Notes under the pieces: generated by a model
Seen by the model: the letters and a program-made list of their open reading frames with translations, nothing else
Database searches by the model: none
What the model was told of the DNA's origin: nothing
Program-made: the position numbers and the translations under genes
Shown here: positions 16,355 to 25,422 of the stretch, piece after piece
Position numbering within the stretch: the stretch's first letter is position 1
Layout: every line of letters starts with the position of its first letter
From: Natribaculum luteum
GTDB lineage: Archaea; Halobacteriota; Halobacteria; Halobacteriales; Natrialbaceae
Direction: 5' to 3'
DNA length: 64,000 bases
NCBI RefSeq assembly: GCF_023008545.1
Contig: NZ_CP095397.1
Span: 124,001-188,000 of the forward strand

Positions 16355-16981
16355 TCACGCCAGTTGAACGACGATCTCCTCCTCGAACTCGACCAGCCCC
16401 TGGACGACCAGGGCGGCGGCGAGGTACAGCCCCGGTTCGGCCTCCTGGCGCAACTCCTCGACGAAGACGTCGATCCACTGCGTGAGGTGGTCCTCGATGA
16501 ACACGCGCTCGAATCCGACGGTCTCCTCCTGGCCCGCACGCTGGCGCTCGATCAGGTTCCGCAGGAAGGCCAGTTCGACCGCGATGAAGTCGCTCTCCTC
16601 GGGGTACTCCTCGGGGGGCAGCCAGCCGGCGGCCCGGTAGCTCTCCTCGACTCTGGCCAGCCCGTCGCCGAGGTACTGGGTGTCCTCGCGATAGTACGAC
16701 TCGTGGGGTAACACCGGCGGTCGCGGTCCGACGAAGAGTTCGGTGTACTCCCGGGAGAGTTCGTCGCACACTACCTCGACCGGGCGACCGCGATTCTGCT
16801 CGAGCCAGCCTCGCAACACGTCGAATCCTTCGTCGAGCGGATCGTTGATCGACTCCGCGGGGAGTACTGGCTCGTCGTCGAGCAGACGCACGACGAACTC
16901 CTCGGAGGGCGTATCCCAGAAAACCTCGATCGCGAAGTCGACGAGTTCGAGTCGGGCGTCGTAGACGGCCTCCTCGTTCAT
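16355..16981 (-). CDS. TorD/DmsD-type molybdoenzyme chaperone
   Basis: A 208-residue all-helical protein of the TorD family, cytosolic chaperones that hold the Tat-exported molybdopterin subunit until its cofactor is inserted. Family marks: YTELFVGP near residue 85 followed by PPVLPHESYYREDTQYLG, and a late DHLTQWIDVFVEEL (EDHLxxW...F). Its ATG overlaps the stop of the HdrA-like gene (ATGA), so the two are one operon. The obvious client is the formate-dehydrogenase-like subunit encoded divergently upstream. Confidence 0.85.
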   Translation of the reverse strand: MNEEAVYDARLELVDFAIEVFWDTPSEEFVVRLLDDEPVLPAESINDPLDEGFDVLRGWLEQNRGRPVEVVCDELSREYTELFVGPRPPVLPHESYYREDTQYLGDGLARVEESYRAAGWLPPEEYPEESDFIAVELAFLRNLIERQRAGQEETVGFERVFIEDHLTQWIDVFVEELRQEAEPGLYLAAALVVQGLVEFEEEIVVQLA

Positions 16982-19104
16982 GCGTTCCCACCCCCTTCGA
17001 AGAGGAGGCTACTCCGACAGTCGTCGCAGTACTCGAAGACGCTGTGGTCGGCGTCGGGCGCGATTCCCTCGACCAGATTACCGACCTCGGACTGGACTTT
17101 CTCCGCCGAGGCCACGCTGGTAAACGGCTTCCCACAGCGGACACACTCGAGCATCTCGTCCTCGCGGACGGTCGTCCACGCGTCGCCGTCCCGGTTCTCG
17201 GGGAGCAAGGAGAGGTCGAGTCCAGCTTCCATCGTGATCGCCGTCTCCGGGCAGCCCTCCTCGCACAGCCCACAGTTGACACAGCGGGAGTGGTTGAACT
17301 GGAGTTTCCCATCCGTGGTGCGCCGGATGGCGTCGGTCGGACAGAGGTTTGTACACGTCGGCGTGAGCGTGCACGCGTCGTTCACGGCCATCACCCCGAA
17401 GTCTTTCAGCCCCTCGATCTCCTCGCGCTCGGGATCGACGTCTTCCAGGAGTGCCCGGACGCTCTCGAGGGTCCATCCGTGGCTGTCGAACGGTGGGTTC
17501 GGTCGCTCGTCGTCGATCTCCCCCGTCGCCTCGTGTTCGCCGGCGGGAACCGGCGAGTCCTCGAGTGTTAGCTCGACGAACGTCGACACCTCCTCGGCGA
17601 AGGCCTCGGCACCGTCCGGTTCCGGTGCGAAGAAGCCGACTCGCTCGCCGAGACCGAGGTCGCGCGTGGCGCGGTTGAGTCGATCGACGAGTGCCGCCTT
17701 CGGGTCCGGCCCGGAGTGCAGACAGGACCCGCCACAGCCGACGATCGCGACGCCGTCGGCACCCGCCGCGAGCGCGTGCAGCACGTGCGCCTCGCCCACG
17801 GCGTCCGTACATGGCACGTTCACCGGGAGGATCGGCGGATACTCGAGGTCGTCCTCGCGGGCGGCTTTGCGTCCGTACGCGCGGAGCCGTTCGCTCGCAC
17901 GCTCCGAGCAGACGAAGGCGATCACCTGCTGGTCGATTCCGTCGTCCCCTCTCCAGGGGAGCCAGCCGCCCTCCTCGCCCTCGCTCTCGAGGAGCGCCTC
18001 GACCTCGCGGGCGATGCGCTCGTTAGAGGGGTCCCGGAGCGTGGTCGCCCCGGTCGGACAGGAACTGGTACACGCACCGCAGTTCTGGCAGGCGACCTCG
18101 TCGAACGCAACCTCGTCGATCGCAGAGCGTCGAACCGCGTCGTGGGGACAGGCCTCGACGCACTCGTTGCACCCCTGCTGGCTCGACTCACCGGCCGCGC
18201 ACACGTCCATCTCCAGGTCGAGGAACTTCGGCTTCTCCGTGCCACCGAGCAGTGACTCGACTGCGGCGATCGTCTCCTCGTCGACGGGACCGGTGTAGTA
18301 GCCCACGACGCCGCTACGGGCGCGCGGTCGTCCGTCCGGGTAGACGACCTGGTCGACCTCGAGGATCCGCCGGACGCCCTCGGGGTCGATCGCGTCGGTC
18401 GGGCAGACGTCCATCCACTCGCCCGCCGGCGCGTCTGGGGCGACGTCGACGGGGACCTCCGTGACCGCTCCCTCGGGACCCTCCCGGACGCAGTCCATGC
18501 AGGTGATGCACTCCGCCGTGACCCTCGCCTCGAGGGTGAGTTCGAAGTCGCCGTACGACCCCGAGACGTCGACGACCCGCCCCCGCTCGACGGCGACGTC
18601 GGCGAGTCCCTCCTCCCCGGCGAACTCCTCGCCGTCGGCGACGAGCGTCACGTCGGCGGTGTCGGCGAGGGCGGCAGCGACGTCGGCGTCGCCGACCACC
18701 GCCACGCTGTCGCTGGCTTCCCTCGAGACCGACCGCGAGACCGGTTCGGACTGGAGCCCGGCCTGGGTCGCGTTGATGAGCCGTGCGGTCTTGTCCGTCG
18801 CGGCGGCCTCGTCGTGGACCCACCCGCAGGTCTCGCGGTGGTCGACGAAGACCGTCGCGTCCGGGTGGAGGCCGTGATCGTCTGTGACGGCACGGATACG
18901 CCGCTGACAGCCAGGGTCCGGAGTCGTCGCGATCACCTGATCGAGGTCGTACTCGTCGATCACCGTCGACATCGCTTCACGCCCGTCCTGACAGAGCATC
19001 GCCGAACTGGCGACGACGTCCACCTCTCGGACGCCGTCTCGGACGGCCTCGAGGTCGACGTCGACTGCCCCACCACACGAGCACACGAACGCTCCGACGT
19101 TCAT
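16978..19104 (-). CDS. HdrA/MvhD-like multi-[4Fe-4S] electron-transfer protein
   Basis: A 708-residue cytosolic iron-sulfur protein. It opens like HdrA (MNVGAFVCSCGG...SAMLCQDG...TPDPGCQRR...ETCGWVHD), then has a ferredoxin segment near residue 205 (CITCMDC), a pair near 310-365 (CNECVEACP; CQNCGACTSSCP), an MvhD-type domain near 425-510 (IAFVCSERASERL...VPCTDAV...VGCGGSCLHS), further clusters (CTNLCP; CVNCGLCEEGCP), and a CxxC pair at the end. No GxGxxG flavin motif is visible, unlike true HdrA. It likely passes electrons between the formate dehydrogenase and soluble carriers. A Met 12 bases farther upstream (19116) is an alternative start. Confidence 0.82.
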   Translation of the reverse strand: MNVGAFVCSCGGAVDVDLEAVRDGVREVDVVASSAMLCQDGREAMSTVIDEYDLDQVIATTPDPGCQRRIRAVTDDHGLHPDATVFVDHRETCGWVHDEAAATDKTARLINATQAGLQSEPVSRSVSREASDSVAVVGDADVAAALADTADVTLVADGEEFAGEEGLADVAVERGRVVDVSGSYGDFELTLEARVTAECITCMDCVREGPEGAVTEVPVDVAPDAPAGEWMDVCPTDAIDPEGVRRILEVDQVVYPDGRPRARSGVVGYYTGPVDEETIAAVESLLGGTEKPKFLDLEMDVCAAGESSQQGCNECVEACPHDAVRRSAIDEVAFDEVACQNCGACTSSCPTGATTLRDPSNERIAREVEALLESEGEEGGWLPWRGDDGIDQQVIAFVCSERASERLRAYGRKAAREDDLEYPPILPVNVPCTDAVGEAHVLHALAAGADGVAIVGCGGSCLHSGPDPKAALVDRLNRATRDLGLGERVGFFAPEPDGAEAFAEEVSTFVELTLEDSPVPAGEHEATGEIDDERPNPPFDSHGWTLESVRALLEDVDPEREEIEGLKDFGVMAVNDACTLTPTCTNLCPTDAIRRTTDGKLQFNHSRCVNCGLCEEGCPETAITMEAGLDLSLLPENRDGDAWTTVREDEMLECVRCGKPFTSVASAEKVQSEVGNLVEGIAPDADHSVFEYCDDCRSSLLFEGGGNA

Positions 19105-19206
19105 TGGCAATGCCATGTGGTGGCATGGCAATAACCCTTCTGGGTATCGTGGTCCGTTCGGGTACGCCCGCCGCTCGAGTGGATCGGGCCATCGGCAATC
19201 TCCTGT

Positions 19207-19238
19207 ATTGACCTGGGTTTTCGTCAATATTTATAAAT
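19207..19238. promoter_or_regulatory. Bidirectional promoter with inverted repeat
   Basis: ATTGAC (19207-19212) and GTCAAT (19223-19228) are exact inverted arms ten bases apart. Directly beside them is ATTTATAAAT (19229-19238), a perfectly palindromic TATA box able to serve both directions. It lies 125 bases from the HdrA-like start and 151 bases from the fdhA start. Another ATTGAC occurs near 19282. This is a likely shared control region for the two divergent operons. Confidence 0.5.
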
Positions 19239-19388
19239 GGTTAAAAAATAAGTAGTTTCAATAGGGAGAACTCGGTAGTAATTGACTAGCGTGGCAAATA
19301 GTAACACAAACGTGGGTGGGTTATTCGTCACGGGAAGACTGACCGCAGCGGGTTGCCCGCCACGAAGAGTCAAAGCGGCAGACAAAAC

Positions 19389-22300
19389 ATGAGTACGAAT
19401 ACAGAGCCAGTGTCACTCGACCTCGACCGACGCTCATTCATGAAAGCGAGCGCGTTGGCAGGTATCGCCGGCCTGGGTGTAGGCGGCGTCGGTCGATCGC
19501 TATCGCAGGGCTCCGACGAGGACGCTACGAGTCCCGATGCAGAACTGACCAAGACGATTTGTAACTACTGTTCAGTTGGGTGTGGGTTCCGTGGTGTACG
19601 CGACGGAAACGCCTTCGTCGGGATGGAATCGTGGAACGAACACCCGGTCAACGCCGGGAGCCTCTGCTCGAAGGGCGCCGGGATTCTCGAGACCGAGCAC
19701 TCCGAGAAGCGACTCAAACACCCGATGGTCCAGGAGAACGGCGAGTGGCGTCGACTCTCCTGGGGTGAGGCCTACGACCGGCTGGCGACCGACATCCGCG
19801 CCCTCTGGCCCGACTCCGACGTCGACCCCTCCGAGGCCGTCGACGTCGACGAGGAGGCCAGTCGAGAGAGCGTGATGATCCTCGGGAGCGCCCACCACTC
19901 CAACGAGGAGGCCTACGCCATCCGAAAGCTGGCGGCGTTCATGGGGACGAACAACATCGACCACCAGGCGCGCATCTGTCACTCCACGACCGTCGCCGGC
20001 CTGGCGAACACGTGGGGGTACGGCGCGATGACCCAGCCGATCAACGACTACCGGAACTTCGATCTGAACATCATCATCGGGCAAAACCCCGCCGAAGCCC
20101 ACCCGGTAGCGATGCAACACATCCTCGAGGGGCAGCGTCGCGGCGGAACGATCGTCAACGTGGACCCACGGTACACGAAGACCTCGGCTCACGCGGACTA
20201 CTTCTACCGGATGCGCCCCGGGACGGACGTGGCCCTCATCATGGGGCTGTTGCGGTATCTCAGAGACGAAGGCGAACTCGCGCTCGATCCGGACGGCGAC
20301 GACACCGGCGGGAACATGCTCACAGACCGTGTCATGGGCTGGCCGGACGTCGAGGCGGAACTCGACCAGTACGACCTCGATACCGTCGCGGAGATCACCT
20401 GGATCGACCGCGAGGACATCGAGGAACTGGGCGACCTCATCATCGAGAACTCGCCACACGTGCAGATCGAGTGGGCGATGGGCGCCACCCAGCACAACAA
20501 CGGCACCCAGAACATCCGCTCGTACGCCCTGCTGAGCCTCGCGTCGGGGAGTTCGGCCCGCAGCGGCGGTGGCCTGCAGGTCATGCGCGGCCACGCGAAC
20601 GTACAGGGTGCGACCGACCTCGCCGTCGCGAGCCACATCTTACCCGGCTACTACGGGCTCGACCCCGGCGGCTGGTCGTGGTGGGCCGACGTCTGGGACA
20701 AGAACCCCTACACCAGCGGGAGCACCTCCTTCGAGGAGCTCTACGAGAAGTTCGAGCTCATGCCGGAGGACAGGTACGTCGAGCAGAGCCCGACCCTCGA
20801 GAGCGCAGACGAAATCGACACCTCGACGCCGGCGGAGAACTCGATGATGTTCCAGAACGGGCTGACCGTGGCCCGCTGGTTCGAGGCTGCCCTCGACCAG
20901 GACGACCGACTCCAGGAGACGCCGATCTACCAGCCCGACCAGGTGAAGATCGCGATCTTCTGGGGTCACTCGGCGAACTCGATCAGCGAGATGCGCCAGA
21001 TGAAAGCCGGGATGGAGAACCTCGACCTGCTCGTCGTGATCGACGTCTTCCCCGGCGTCGCGACGGTCCTTCCGGACTACGACGAGGGACCGCCGATACT
21101 CGTGTTGCCGGCCTCGAGCCAGTACGAGCACTACCGCTCGCTGACGAACTCTCACCGCGCGGTCCAGTGGTCCGAACCGGTCGCCGACCCCGCGCACAAC
21201 TCCCGACCCGACCTGCGGATCATGCAGGAACTGGCCGATCACCTCGGATTCGGCGAGCACTTCGACTGGGGCTCCGGGACCAGGATGCACAACGGGAAAT
21301 CCACCTACGAGGACGTCATCCGCGAGTTCAACCTCGGGACGAACACGATCGGCTATCGCCAGTCCCCCGAGCGGCTCCAGCAGCACCTGGAGTACGAGGA
21401 GTACTTCGATCAGGACACCCTGCGGGCCCCGAAGGACGCAGACATTCCGGTGGCAGGTGACTACTGGATGCTGCCCTGGCCCTGCTGGGGAGAGGGACAT
21501 CCGGGAACGCCCATCATCTGGAACGACGACCTCGATCCTCGAGAGGGTGGTCAGGACTTCCGGACCAGGTGGGGCGTCCAGGCGCCCACGGAATCGGAGT
21601 GGGCAGAGATGCCCGACGACGACGACTACCCGCTGGCCGAGACGGTCGACCAGCAGGGAGAGGAGGGACTCAGCCTCGTCCGCGACCCCTACGAGCCAGA
21701 CTGGCTGGACGCCGTCAACGAACGATTGCCGGCGGAGGACCAGATCGATCAGATCTACGGCGTTCCCGAGTATCCCGGCTGGAAGACGACGTTCCCGGAC
21801 AGTCTGCTCGATCCGAACCGCACGACCCAGTCCGACGAACTCACGATTCCACAGCAGTACGCGCTGGATCCGACGGAGTCCGTGTACACCGCCGCACAAG
21901 CACTCGACGAGTCGACCGTCGGCGACCGCGACAAGGACATCGACGTGGGGTTCTACGAGCAGTACGACTACGCCCAGCCCGACGCGCCGACCGGGCGCGG
22001 CCGGGCGCGGGCGGTGGTGTGGAACTTCCTCGACAAGGTACCGGTCCACCGCGAACCGCTCGAGAGCCCGAGCATGGACCTCGTCGAGGAGTGGCCGGCA
22101 AACGGCCAGCAGAAGAACTTCTATCGGCTCGACCAGAACAACGCGGCCGAACAGGAGCAGGCGACCCAGGCCGCCGTCGACCAGGACATGAACGTGATCA
22201 TGACCACTGGCCGGCAGGTCGAACACCAGGGCGGCGGTGCCGAGACGCGCAGCAACATCTACACGGCCGACCTGCAGCCCCACATGTACGCCGAGATGAC

Positions 22301-22715
22301 GCCCAACATGGCCGACGAACTCGGCGTCGACGGGGGCGACCTGGTCGTCGTCTCGACGACTGATCGTGGCTCGGTGCTCGTGAAGGCGCGCGTGACCGAC
22401 CGTCCGAACGATCGGGAGGTCTTCTTGCCGTACCACTGGGGCGGCATCTTCCAGGGCGAGAGCCTGGAGGACAAGTACCCCGACGGCACCGTTCCGTACG
22501 CGATCGGCGACTCGGTCAACAGCATCACGTCACGGGGCTACGACGTCGAGACGCAGATGCAGGAGACCAAGGTAGCGATGGTCCAGGTCCAGCGGGCGAC
22601 GCGGGAACTGCTCGACGAACTCAACATGGACCCGGACATCGAGTTCCCCCAGGACCGCGACGACGTCGGCACGCAGAAGAGCTTCGACGTCCGTCTGAAC
22701 ACGACAACACAATGA
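19389..22715 (+). CDS. fdhA: Formate-dehydrogenase-type molybdopterin catalytic subunit, Tat-exported
   Basis: A 1108-residue DMSO-reductase-superfamily protein closest in pattern to respiratory formate dehydrogenase alpha (FdnG). A twin-arginine signal, DLDRRSFMKASALAG, starts at residue 12. A [4Fe-4S] site follows: CNYCSVGCGF ... CSKGAG. The active-site segment is RICHSTTVAGLANTWGYGA, with Cys in the position of selenocysteine next to His. Then GQNPAEAHPV and DPRYTKTSAHADYFYRMRPG. The C-terminal guanine-dinucleotide-binding domain ends with LPYHWGGIF. It heads an operon with fdhB, a small membrane gene and cytochrome b. The start MSTNTEP was chosen to place the Tat motif near the N-terminus. 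Confidence 0.88.
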   Translation: MSTNTEPVSLDLDRRSFMKASALAGIAGLGVGGVGRSLSQGSDEDATSPDAELTKTICNYCSVGCGFRGVRDGNAFVGMESWNEHPVNAGSLCSKGAGILETEHSEKRLKHPMVQENGEWRRLSWGEAYDRLATDIRALWPDSDVDPSEAVDVDEEASRESVMILGSAHHSNEEAYAIRKLAAFMGTNNIDHQARICHSTTVAGLANTWGYGAMTQPINDYRNFDLNIIIGQNPAEAHPVAMQHILEGQRRGGTIVNVDPRYTKTSAHADYFYRMRPGTDVALIMGLLRYLRDEGELALDPDGDDTGGNMLTDRVMGWPDVEAELDQYDLDTVAEITWIDREDIEELGDLIIENSPHVQIEWAMGATQHNNGTQNIRSYALLSLASGSSARSGGGLQVMRGHANVQGATDLAVASHILPGYYGLDPGGWSWWADVWDKNPYTSGSTSFEELYEKFELMPEDRYVEQSPTLESADEIDTSTPAENSMMFQNGLTVARWFEAALDQDDRLQETPIYQPDQVKIAIFWGHSANSISEMRQMKAGMENLDLLVVIDVFPGVATVLPDYDEGPPILVLPASSQYEHYRSLTNSHRAVQWSEPVADPAHNSRPDLRIMQELADHLGFGEHFDWGSGTRMHNGKSTYEDVIREFNLGTNTIGYRQSPERLQQHLEYEEYFDQDTLRAPKDADIPVAGDYWMLPWPCWGEGHPGTPIIWNDDLDPREGGQDFRTRWGVQAPTESEWAEMPDDDDYPLAETVDQQGEEGLSLVRDPYEPDWLDAVNERLPAEDQIDQIYGVPEYPGWKTTFPDSLLDPNRTTQSDELTIPQQYALDPTESVYTAAQALDESTVGDRDKDIDVGFYEQYDYAQPDAPTGRGRARAVVWNFLDKVPVHREPLESPSMDLVEEWPANGQQKNFYRLDQNNAAEQEQATQAAVDQDMNVIMTTGRQVEHQGGGAETRSNIYTADLQPHMYAEMTPNMADELGVDGGDLVVVSTTDRGSVLVKARVTDRPNDREVFLPYHWGGIFQGESLEDKYPDGTVPYAIGDSVNSITSRGYDVETQMQETKVAMVQVQRATRELLDELNMDPDIEFPQDRDDVGTQKSFDVRLNTTTQ

Positions 22716-22726
22716 GGCGATAGCAT

Positions 22727-23386
22727 ATGCAACAATCCACCGAAGTAATGCGAGACGGGGTAATGAGCGTCGGAGAGGGGACCCGAATCTTCCCCGACGT
22801 AGAAGCCTGCATCGACTGTGGTGGCTGCGTCGTCGCCTGCAAGCGCACGTGGGACGTGCCCCGCAACGAACAGCGAATCAGCATCGCGACGATGCTCGAG
22901 GGTCAGGAGGCCGCCGCTGGTCTCGGCAACTCGGAGGCCATCCAGCAGGGTGAGTCGCCGGGTGAGACCTCGGTCCCGATGCAGTGTTATCACTGCGAGA
23001 ACGCGCCGTGCGTGTCGGTCTGTCCGACCGACTCGCTGATCAAGACCGACGGGGACTTCGTGAACGTCCGAGACGACCTCTGTATCGGCTGCCAGTACTG
23101 TCTCTCGGCGTGTCCCTTCGGCGCCCCCCAGTTCCCGGAGGCGGGCGATGGCGTCGCTTCCGCCGCACTCGGGACGGGCGGTACGATGGACAAGTGTACG
23201 ATGTGCGAAGAGCGCCAGGAGATCGGCAAGGGTCCCGCGTGTGCCGAAGAGTGTGCGACGGACGCGATTCTGGTCGGGACGCCCGGCGAGATCAGCGACG
23301 AGCTAGAGCGGCGCGGCAGCGGGTCGTTTTTCAACGAGCAAGCACTGCAGGTCGTCTTCGGCGAGGAGTCGAGTGATATCGCATGA
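22727..23386 (+). CDS. fdhB: [4Fe-4S] ferredoxin subunit of the formate dehydrogenase
   Basis: A 219-residue four-cluster ferredoxin of the FdnH/NrfC/DmsB type. Cys groups: CIDCGGCVVACKR near residue 26, CYHCENAPCVSVCP near 87, CIGCQYCLSACPFG near 119, and CTMCEERQEIGKGPACAEEC near 158. It should wire the molybdopterin subunit to the membrane cytochrome. It has no signal peptide, so it presumably rides out with the Tat-bearing partner. It starts 11 bases after fdhA stops, and its stop overlaps the next start (ATGA). Confidence 0.9.
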   Translation: MQQSTEVMRDGVMSVGEGTRIFPDVEACIDCGGCVVACKRTWDVPRNEQRISIATMLEGQEAAAGLGNSEAIQQGESPGETSVPMQCYHCENAPCVSVCPTDSLIKTDGDFVNVRDDLCIGCQYCLSACPFGAPQFPEAGDGVASAALGTGGTMDKCTMCEERQEIGKGPACAEECATDAILVGTPGEISDELERRGSGSFFNEQALQVVFGEESSDIA

Positions 23387-23799
23387 GCGACACGGCTGAT
23401 CTCCCAGAGGTCACGGGGTACAAGCGGTGGCAGGTGTACCTGAGCGCCGTGGTCGCCCTGGTCGTTTCGCTGGGTATCGTGTGGTGGGTGTCCGGACGAA
23501 TCCTCGGCGTCGAGGAGATCTTCCGGGTATCCCCGACGGTCGAGGGTGGCGGGATCGGGACGGACTGGCTGGCTGGAAACACCGTCACCGAACTGGATCT
23601 GCTCATCGCCCTGGTACACGCGGCAGACGTCATCATGGGCGTGTTCATTCTGGTCATGGTATTCGTTCACTGGACCGCATTCCGGCGGCTTGCGGGCCGG
23701 ATGCGCCAGCCGACTCGCGAGGAGTCCGACGCCGTCGCGGCCGACGGAGGCAGACCACGCAACGATGGCGGCGAGTCACAGGGAGGTGACGAAAGATGA
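23383..23799 (+). CDS. Membrane protein of the fdh operon
   Basis: A 138-residue protein with two membrane helices, about residues 17-40 (YLSAVVALVVSLGIVWWV) and 71-98 (LLIALVHAADVIMGVFILVM), and a polar, Gly/Asp-rich tail. Both ends overlap neighbours by four bases, so it is part of the fdh complex operon. His residues near the second helix (LVHAAD, FVHWTA) could bind haem. It may be a split or extra membrane anchor. Family not recognised. Confidence 0.65.
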   Translation: MSDTADLPEVTGYKRWQVYLSAVVALVVSLGIVWWVSGRILGVEEIFRVSPTVEGGGIGTDWLAGNTVTELDLLIALVHAADVIMGVFILVMVFVHWTAFRRLAGRMRQPTREESDAVAADGGRPRNDGGESQGGDER

Positions 23800-24812
23800 G
23801 CACGCTCGACCACGGGAAGTTCACTCGCGTGACGACGACGTTCCACTCGCTGCTGGCGCTCGACGTGTTCTTGCTGTTCTTTACGGGCTACGCGATCATG
23901 TTCAACGACCAGTTGTGGTGGCTCATCACGGTGCTTGGAGGTGCGACTGGCGTGACTGCACTTCATCGGATCGCCGGATTCGGTCTCATCGTGCTGGTCA
24001 TCTTCTGGTTCCTGTTACAGGTGCTCTCGCCGACGGGTCGATCGAACTTCAGCGCGGTCCTCCCGAGAAGAGGCGACATGGAGGCGTTCGTTCAGGACGT
24101 CCAGTTCGTGCTCGGCCGAGCCGACGAACGCCACCCCAACGCGCGGCAGTTCGCCGGCTACGAGTCCGACGAAGTGCCGCTGCTGTCCTACGTCGGCAAG
24201 GGCGTCGTGTGGATCTTCTCCATCGAGTTGCTCCTGTTGACGATCTCCGGGCTGCTCATCTGGAACAAGACCGGGCTGATGGCAGTCTACAACACGAGGC
24301 CTGCGGCGATGGCCTTCGTCACGTTCCACGGCCTCCTGGGCGTCATCATGCTGATGGGGGTGATGTTCCACATCTTCGAGCACGGTATGCATCCAGCCTT
24401 CTACCCCGTCGAGACGAAGGCGTTTATCCCCAAGAGCATGATCCCGGAGTACCACGCCGAAGAGGAAGACCACGACGGCACCGGTATCGAGCACCTGTCG
24501 CTGGCGCCCTCCTGGGGAACGGTTTCGACAGTTATGGGCGTGCTCACCGTCGTCGGGATCGTGTCGGTGTTAGTCGCGAGCCTCGTCGAAGAAGGGTATC
24601 CGATTCCGCGGGAACTGCACGTCACCCAGGCGGATCCGTTCGGAATCCTGTTGACCATCGGCGTCAACGTGGGCATCCTCGTGCTCGGAGTCGGTATCGT
24701 GCTGTCGACCTACGGTAACCTGCTGCGAATCCGGTGGGAACGCCAGCTCGAACGAGAGCGAGCCGCTGCGACCGATGGCGGCACGGTGTCCCGAACCGAG
24801 GAAAACGACTAG
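23796..24812 (+). CDS. fdhC: Cytochrome b membrane subunit (FdnI/formate dehydrogenase gamma type)
   Basis: A 338-residue di-haem cytochrome b-like protein. Membrane helices lie at about residues 12-32 (FHSLLALDVFLLFFTGYAIM), 50-75, 140-160 (VWIFSIELLLLTISGLLIW), 175-200 (FHGLLGVIMLMGVMFHIFEH), 240-262 and 285-310. His at the start of helix 1, in TALHRIAG, and in the FHGLLG/MFHIFEHG helix fit haem ligands. It would take electrons from fdhB into the quinone pool. Longer than bacterial FdnI, with extra C-terminal helices. Its end overlaps by four bases the convergent gene at 24809. Confidence 0.82.
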   Translation: MSTLDHGKFTRVTTTFHSLLALDVFLLFFTGYAIMFNDQLWWLITVLGGATGVTALHRIAGFGLIVLVIFWFLLQVLSPTGRSNFSAVLPRRGDMEAFVQDVQFVLGRADERHPNARQFAGYESDEVPLLSYVGKGVVWIFSIELLLLTISGLLIWNKTGLMAVYNTRPAAMAFVTFHGLLGVIMLMGVMFHIFEHGMHPAFYPVETKAFIPKSMIPEYHAEEEDHDGTGIEHLSLAPSWGTVSTVMGVLTVVGIVSVLVASLVEEGYPIPRELHVTQADPFGILLTIGVNVGILVLGVGIVLSTYGNLLRIRWERQLERERAAATDGGTVSRTEEND

Positions 24813-25207
24813 CCGACCAGCTCCGCCCCTTCGGGCGAGAGTTCGACCGTCACGTCCTGGCGCGTCTGTTCCTGTATCTGGTCGAGGTTCCGGGTTAGCA
24901 CCTCGAGGATGTCCTCCGGATTGGGATAGACCAGCATGTTCCCGTCCCCGTCTTCCATCACCAGCTGGGTGTCACTCAAGTTCACCTGGTTGCCTTCGAT
25001 GCTGGCGACGATCGCCGGCAACGCCTCGGCCCCGCCCGGATCGCCCTCCTCGACCATCGTGATGTAGATGGCGTCGACGCCGATGAGGTCTTTGTACTCG
25101 CGGACGCGCTCGGCGCACGCGACCATATCCCGGGTGATCGCCGTCTTCCCGTCGTTGCCGTGGTTCCCTTCGTAACAGTGCTTGCAGACCCGTAATTCCA
25201 TCCGCAT
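24809..25207 (-). CDS. Conserved small protein with N-terminal CxxC
   Basis: A 132-residue protein starting MRMELRVCKHCYEGNHGNDG. The CKHC motif with a nearby His suggests a redox or metal site. The rest is mixed alpha/beta (VDAIYITMVEEGDPGGAEALPA...MLVYPNPEDILEVLTRNL...VELSPEGAELVG). It converges on the cytochrome b gene and starts about 215 bases from the divergent HTH-10 gene. Position suggests a link to the fdh island. Family not recognised; a longer frame to 25249 adds an implausible hydrophobic start. Confidence 0.55.
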   Translation of the reverse strand: MRMELRVCKHCYEGNHGNDGKTAITRDMVACAERVREYKDLIGVDAIYITMVEEGDPGGAEALPAIVASIEGNQVNLSDTQLVMEDGDGNMLVYPNPEDILEVLTRNLDQIQEQTRQDVTVELSPEGAELVG

Positions 25208-25422
25208 CGTTGGTTCTAATAGCCAGAGAAGTATGACAATTTCGACCAAGAGACACGGTATCGTTCTGCGAACAGTCCGGGCGGTGGCATGCGACCGGCC
25301 GATCGTCGAGAAACGTTCGCCAACCGAACGGTCACTCGTCGTGAACTGTCACGGCGAGATGGTGGCGGGAAAGGCTACCGCAAACCAAAACCGTCTATAC
25401 GTGTTTGTGGTGGATTCCGGTG

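Noticed and set aside
19989-20010. Possible selenocysteine in the formate-dehydrogenase subunit
   Set aside because: The active-site codon is a Cys codon in RICHSTT, with no in-frame TGA.
20640-22436. Open frame of 598 codons opposite fdhA
   Set aside because: Antisense shadow of a strongly supported gene; no motifs.
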